From JBHEPS01 sp046261635 (GTDB lineage Bacteria; Acidobacteriota; Thermoanaerobaculia; Gp7-AA8): DNA of 7,407 nucleotides. Below are positions 6,825 to 7,407 of the stretch, piece after piece (the stretch's first letter is position 1; every line of letters begins with the position of its first letter). Both the position numbers and the translations under genes were made by a program. The DNA is taken from the NCBI GenBank assembly GCA_046261635.1, contig JBHEOL010000138.1, forward strand, positions 1-7,407, written 5' to 3'. The notes below the pieces were generated by a model. That model saw only the letters and a list, made by a program, of their open reading frames with translations, ran no database searches and had not been told where the DNA came from.

Positions 6825-6828
6825 GGCC

Positions 6829-6853
6829 GGATTCGGGCTATCTGGACGAATCC
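6829..6853. promoter_or_regulatory. GGATTCG/CGAATCC inverted repeat upstream of the efflux operon
   Basis: Perfect 7-bp arms GGATTCG (6829-6835) and CGAATCC (6847-6853) are separated by 11 bp, about 48-72 bp before the adaptor ATG. The right arm belongs to a longer 17-bp element that recurs at 6911-6927. This layout is what a dimeric repressor operator of an efflux operon could look like, but no regulator gene is in the window and no promoter boxes could be identified with confidence. Confidence 0.35.
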
Positions 6854-6927
6854 AACCGCTCCAGGGTGGCGGCCTCGAGACCACAACCAGAAAGAAGGCC
6901 CATAGAATCCGCCGTCTGAACGAATCC
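6837..6927. repeat. Two direct copies of a 17-bp element, 74 bp apart
   Basis: The segments 6837-6853 and 6911-6927 agree at 14 of 17 bases, all differences being transitions, and share the run CGAATCC. Their spacing of 74 bp is close to seven helical turns, so proteins bound to both would face the same side of the DNA. They flank most of the non-coding leader of the efflux operon. A role as paired regulator sites is inferred. Confidence 0.4.
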
Positions 6928-6942
6928 GTCCGGATGTTTCCT

Positions 6943-6960
6943 CCCCCCTCCGGGGGGGGG
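6943..6960. other. C6/G9 homopolymer tracts after the glycosyltransferase gene
   Basis: Six C (6943-6948), TCC, then nine G (6952-6960) on the plus strand, 16-33 bases beyond the glycosyltransferase stop codon. The tracts could pair as a short, tight, very G/C-rich hairpin and so end transcription from the glycosyltransferase, but no T-tract follows on the minus strand. A run of nine G is also a place where length can slip by replication or sequencing error. Confidence 0.3.
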
Positions 6961-6975
6961 TCCCGCGGTCGGCAT

Positions 6976-7407
6976 TCATCCGACCGTACGACCCTTCCAG
7001 GCGATGCCGGGACGCATCATCGAGCGAAGCAGGACTCCGACAGCGAGGGCGATCGCGATCGGATGCGCCAGCGCGCTCGCGACCGAGTCGTCCCGCCGGC
7101 CGGACAGCCGGAGGCGGAGGGCGATGCCGAGCATCGTCGCGATGATCCACGAGGGCTCGCGGGTGAAGATCGCCACCAGCGGCGGCACGGTGAAGAGAGC
7201 GAGGAGCATCAGGGCGAGCGCGGCGCTCGCCGTCGCTCTTCCACCAACGGCGGCATGGAGATTTTTCGTGAATCCATCGATCACTTCGCGCGCGGACCGG
7301 TACATGCGGCAGGAGACGAGGTGCTGGCCGTCGCCGACGGCGAGGCGGAGACCGGTTTCGCGGATGCGGCGGGCGAGCGCGAGGTCGTCGACGATCGAGG
7401 CTCGCAC
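6976..7407 (-). CDS. GT2-family membrane glycosyltransferase, C-terminal part (N-terminus beyond window)
   Basis: The frame enters from the right edge and gives the last 143 residues before a TGA at 6978-6976. The first residues, RASIVDDLALARRIRETGLRL, carry the Asp-Asp pair (7-8) at the place of the catalytic-base 'ED' motif of family 2 glycosyltransferases, followed by SCRMYRSAREVIDGFTKNLHAAVGG (32-56), a pattern seen in the CrtQ/HpnB-like membrane branch acting on carotenoid or hopanoid-type lipids. Three hydrophobic segments follow (about 60-81, 86-99 and 110-128), then the end GIAWKGRTVG, also typical of that branch. The nucleotide-sugar-binding half is outside the window, so substrate and full length cannot be judged. 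The gene is on the same strand as the efflux operon but 194 nt away, and probably belongs to a separate transcript. Confidence 0.78.
   Translation of the reverse strand: MRASIVDDLALARRIRETGLRLAVGDGQHLVSCRMYRSAREVIDGFTKNLHAAVGGRATASAALALMLLALFTVPPLVAIFTREPSWIIATMLGIALRLRLSGRRDDSVASALAHPIAIALAVGVLLRSMMRPGIAWKGRTVG

Noticed and set aside
6952..6960. G-quadruplex at the nine-G run
   Set aside because: Only one G tract is present; three further G runs at suitable spacing are missing on that strand.
6782..7150. A 123-codon upstream extension of the adaptor frame into the glycosyltransferase gene
   Set aside because: The extension is Arg/Pro-rich, would displace the lipoprotein signal from the N-terminus, and overlaps the glycosyltransferase 3' end in another frame.
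1..7407. A novel defence, toxin-antitoxin or biosynthetic system across the window
   Set aside because: Every complete gene belongs to a familiar family, the neighbours do not form a single module, and there are no mobile-element or phage genes to suggest an accessory island.

Overview
This is a GC-rich bacterial window holding ordinary envelope genes. It contains four complete protein genes and two genes cut by the window edges. Envelope-directed proteins dominate: a tripartite-efflux adaptor lipoprotein, an RND pump, a Spy/CpxP-like periplasmic protein and an exported esterase, so the organism is diderm (Gram-negative type). Codon use is strongly G/C-ending, and the genes have clear GGAGG-type ribosome binding sites. 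The mix of a secreted esterase with C-terminal TPRs, a 'VDN/VNN' RND pump and a 9-bp TAGGAC(G/A)AA intergenic repeat would fit an acidobacterial or similar soil/sediment lineage. That placement is an inference; no rRNA or marker gene is present to confirm it.

Layout. A VOC/glyoxalase-fold gene is cut by the left edge (minus strand, up to 313). It is divergent from a rightward pair: a small exported Spy/CpxP-like protein (398-916) and an exported alpha/beta-hydrolase esterase with TPRs (1019-2185). A perfect 11-bp-stem hairpin lies between these two (943-969). The esterase converges on a leftward operon. Between their 3' ends (2181-2322) is an unusual inverted array of 9-bp units that supplies the stop codons of both genes and can fold into one long hairpin. 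The leftward operon is a HlyD-type adaptor lipoprotein (6781 to 5429) followed 13 nt later by a 1032-residue RND inner-membrane pump (5415 to 2317). Upstream of it is a 194-nt region with repeated GGATTCGT elements and a C6/G9 tract, then the 3' part of a GT2 membrane glycosyltransferase running off the right edge (6976-7407).

How they work together. The adaptor and pump almost certainly form an export complex with an outer-membrane TolC-like channel that is not encoded here. The Spy-like protein and the esterase are envelope proteins that may share a transcript, but nothing shows a shared pathway. I found no RNA genes, CRISPR arrays, insertion sequences, phage genes or defence modules, and no convincing new multi-gene system. 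The most unusual element is the stop-codon-donating inverted repeat array between the convergent genes. The possible operator repeats before the efflux operon come next.
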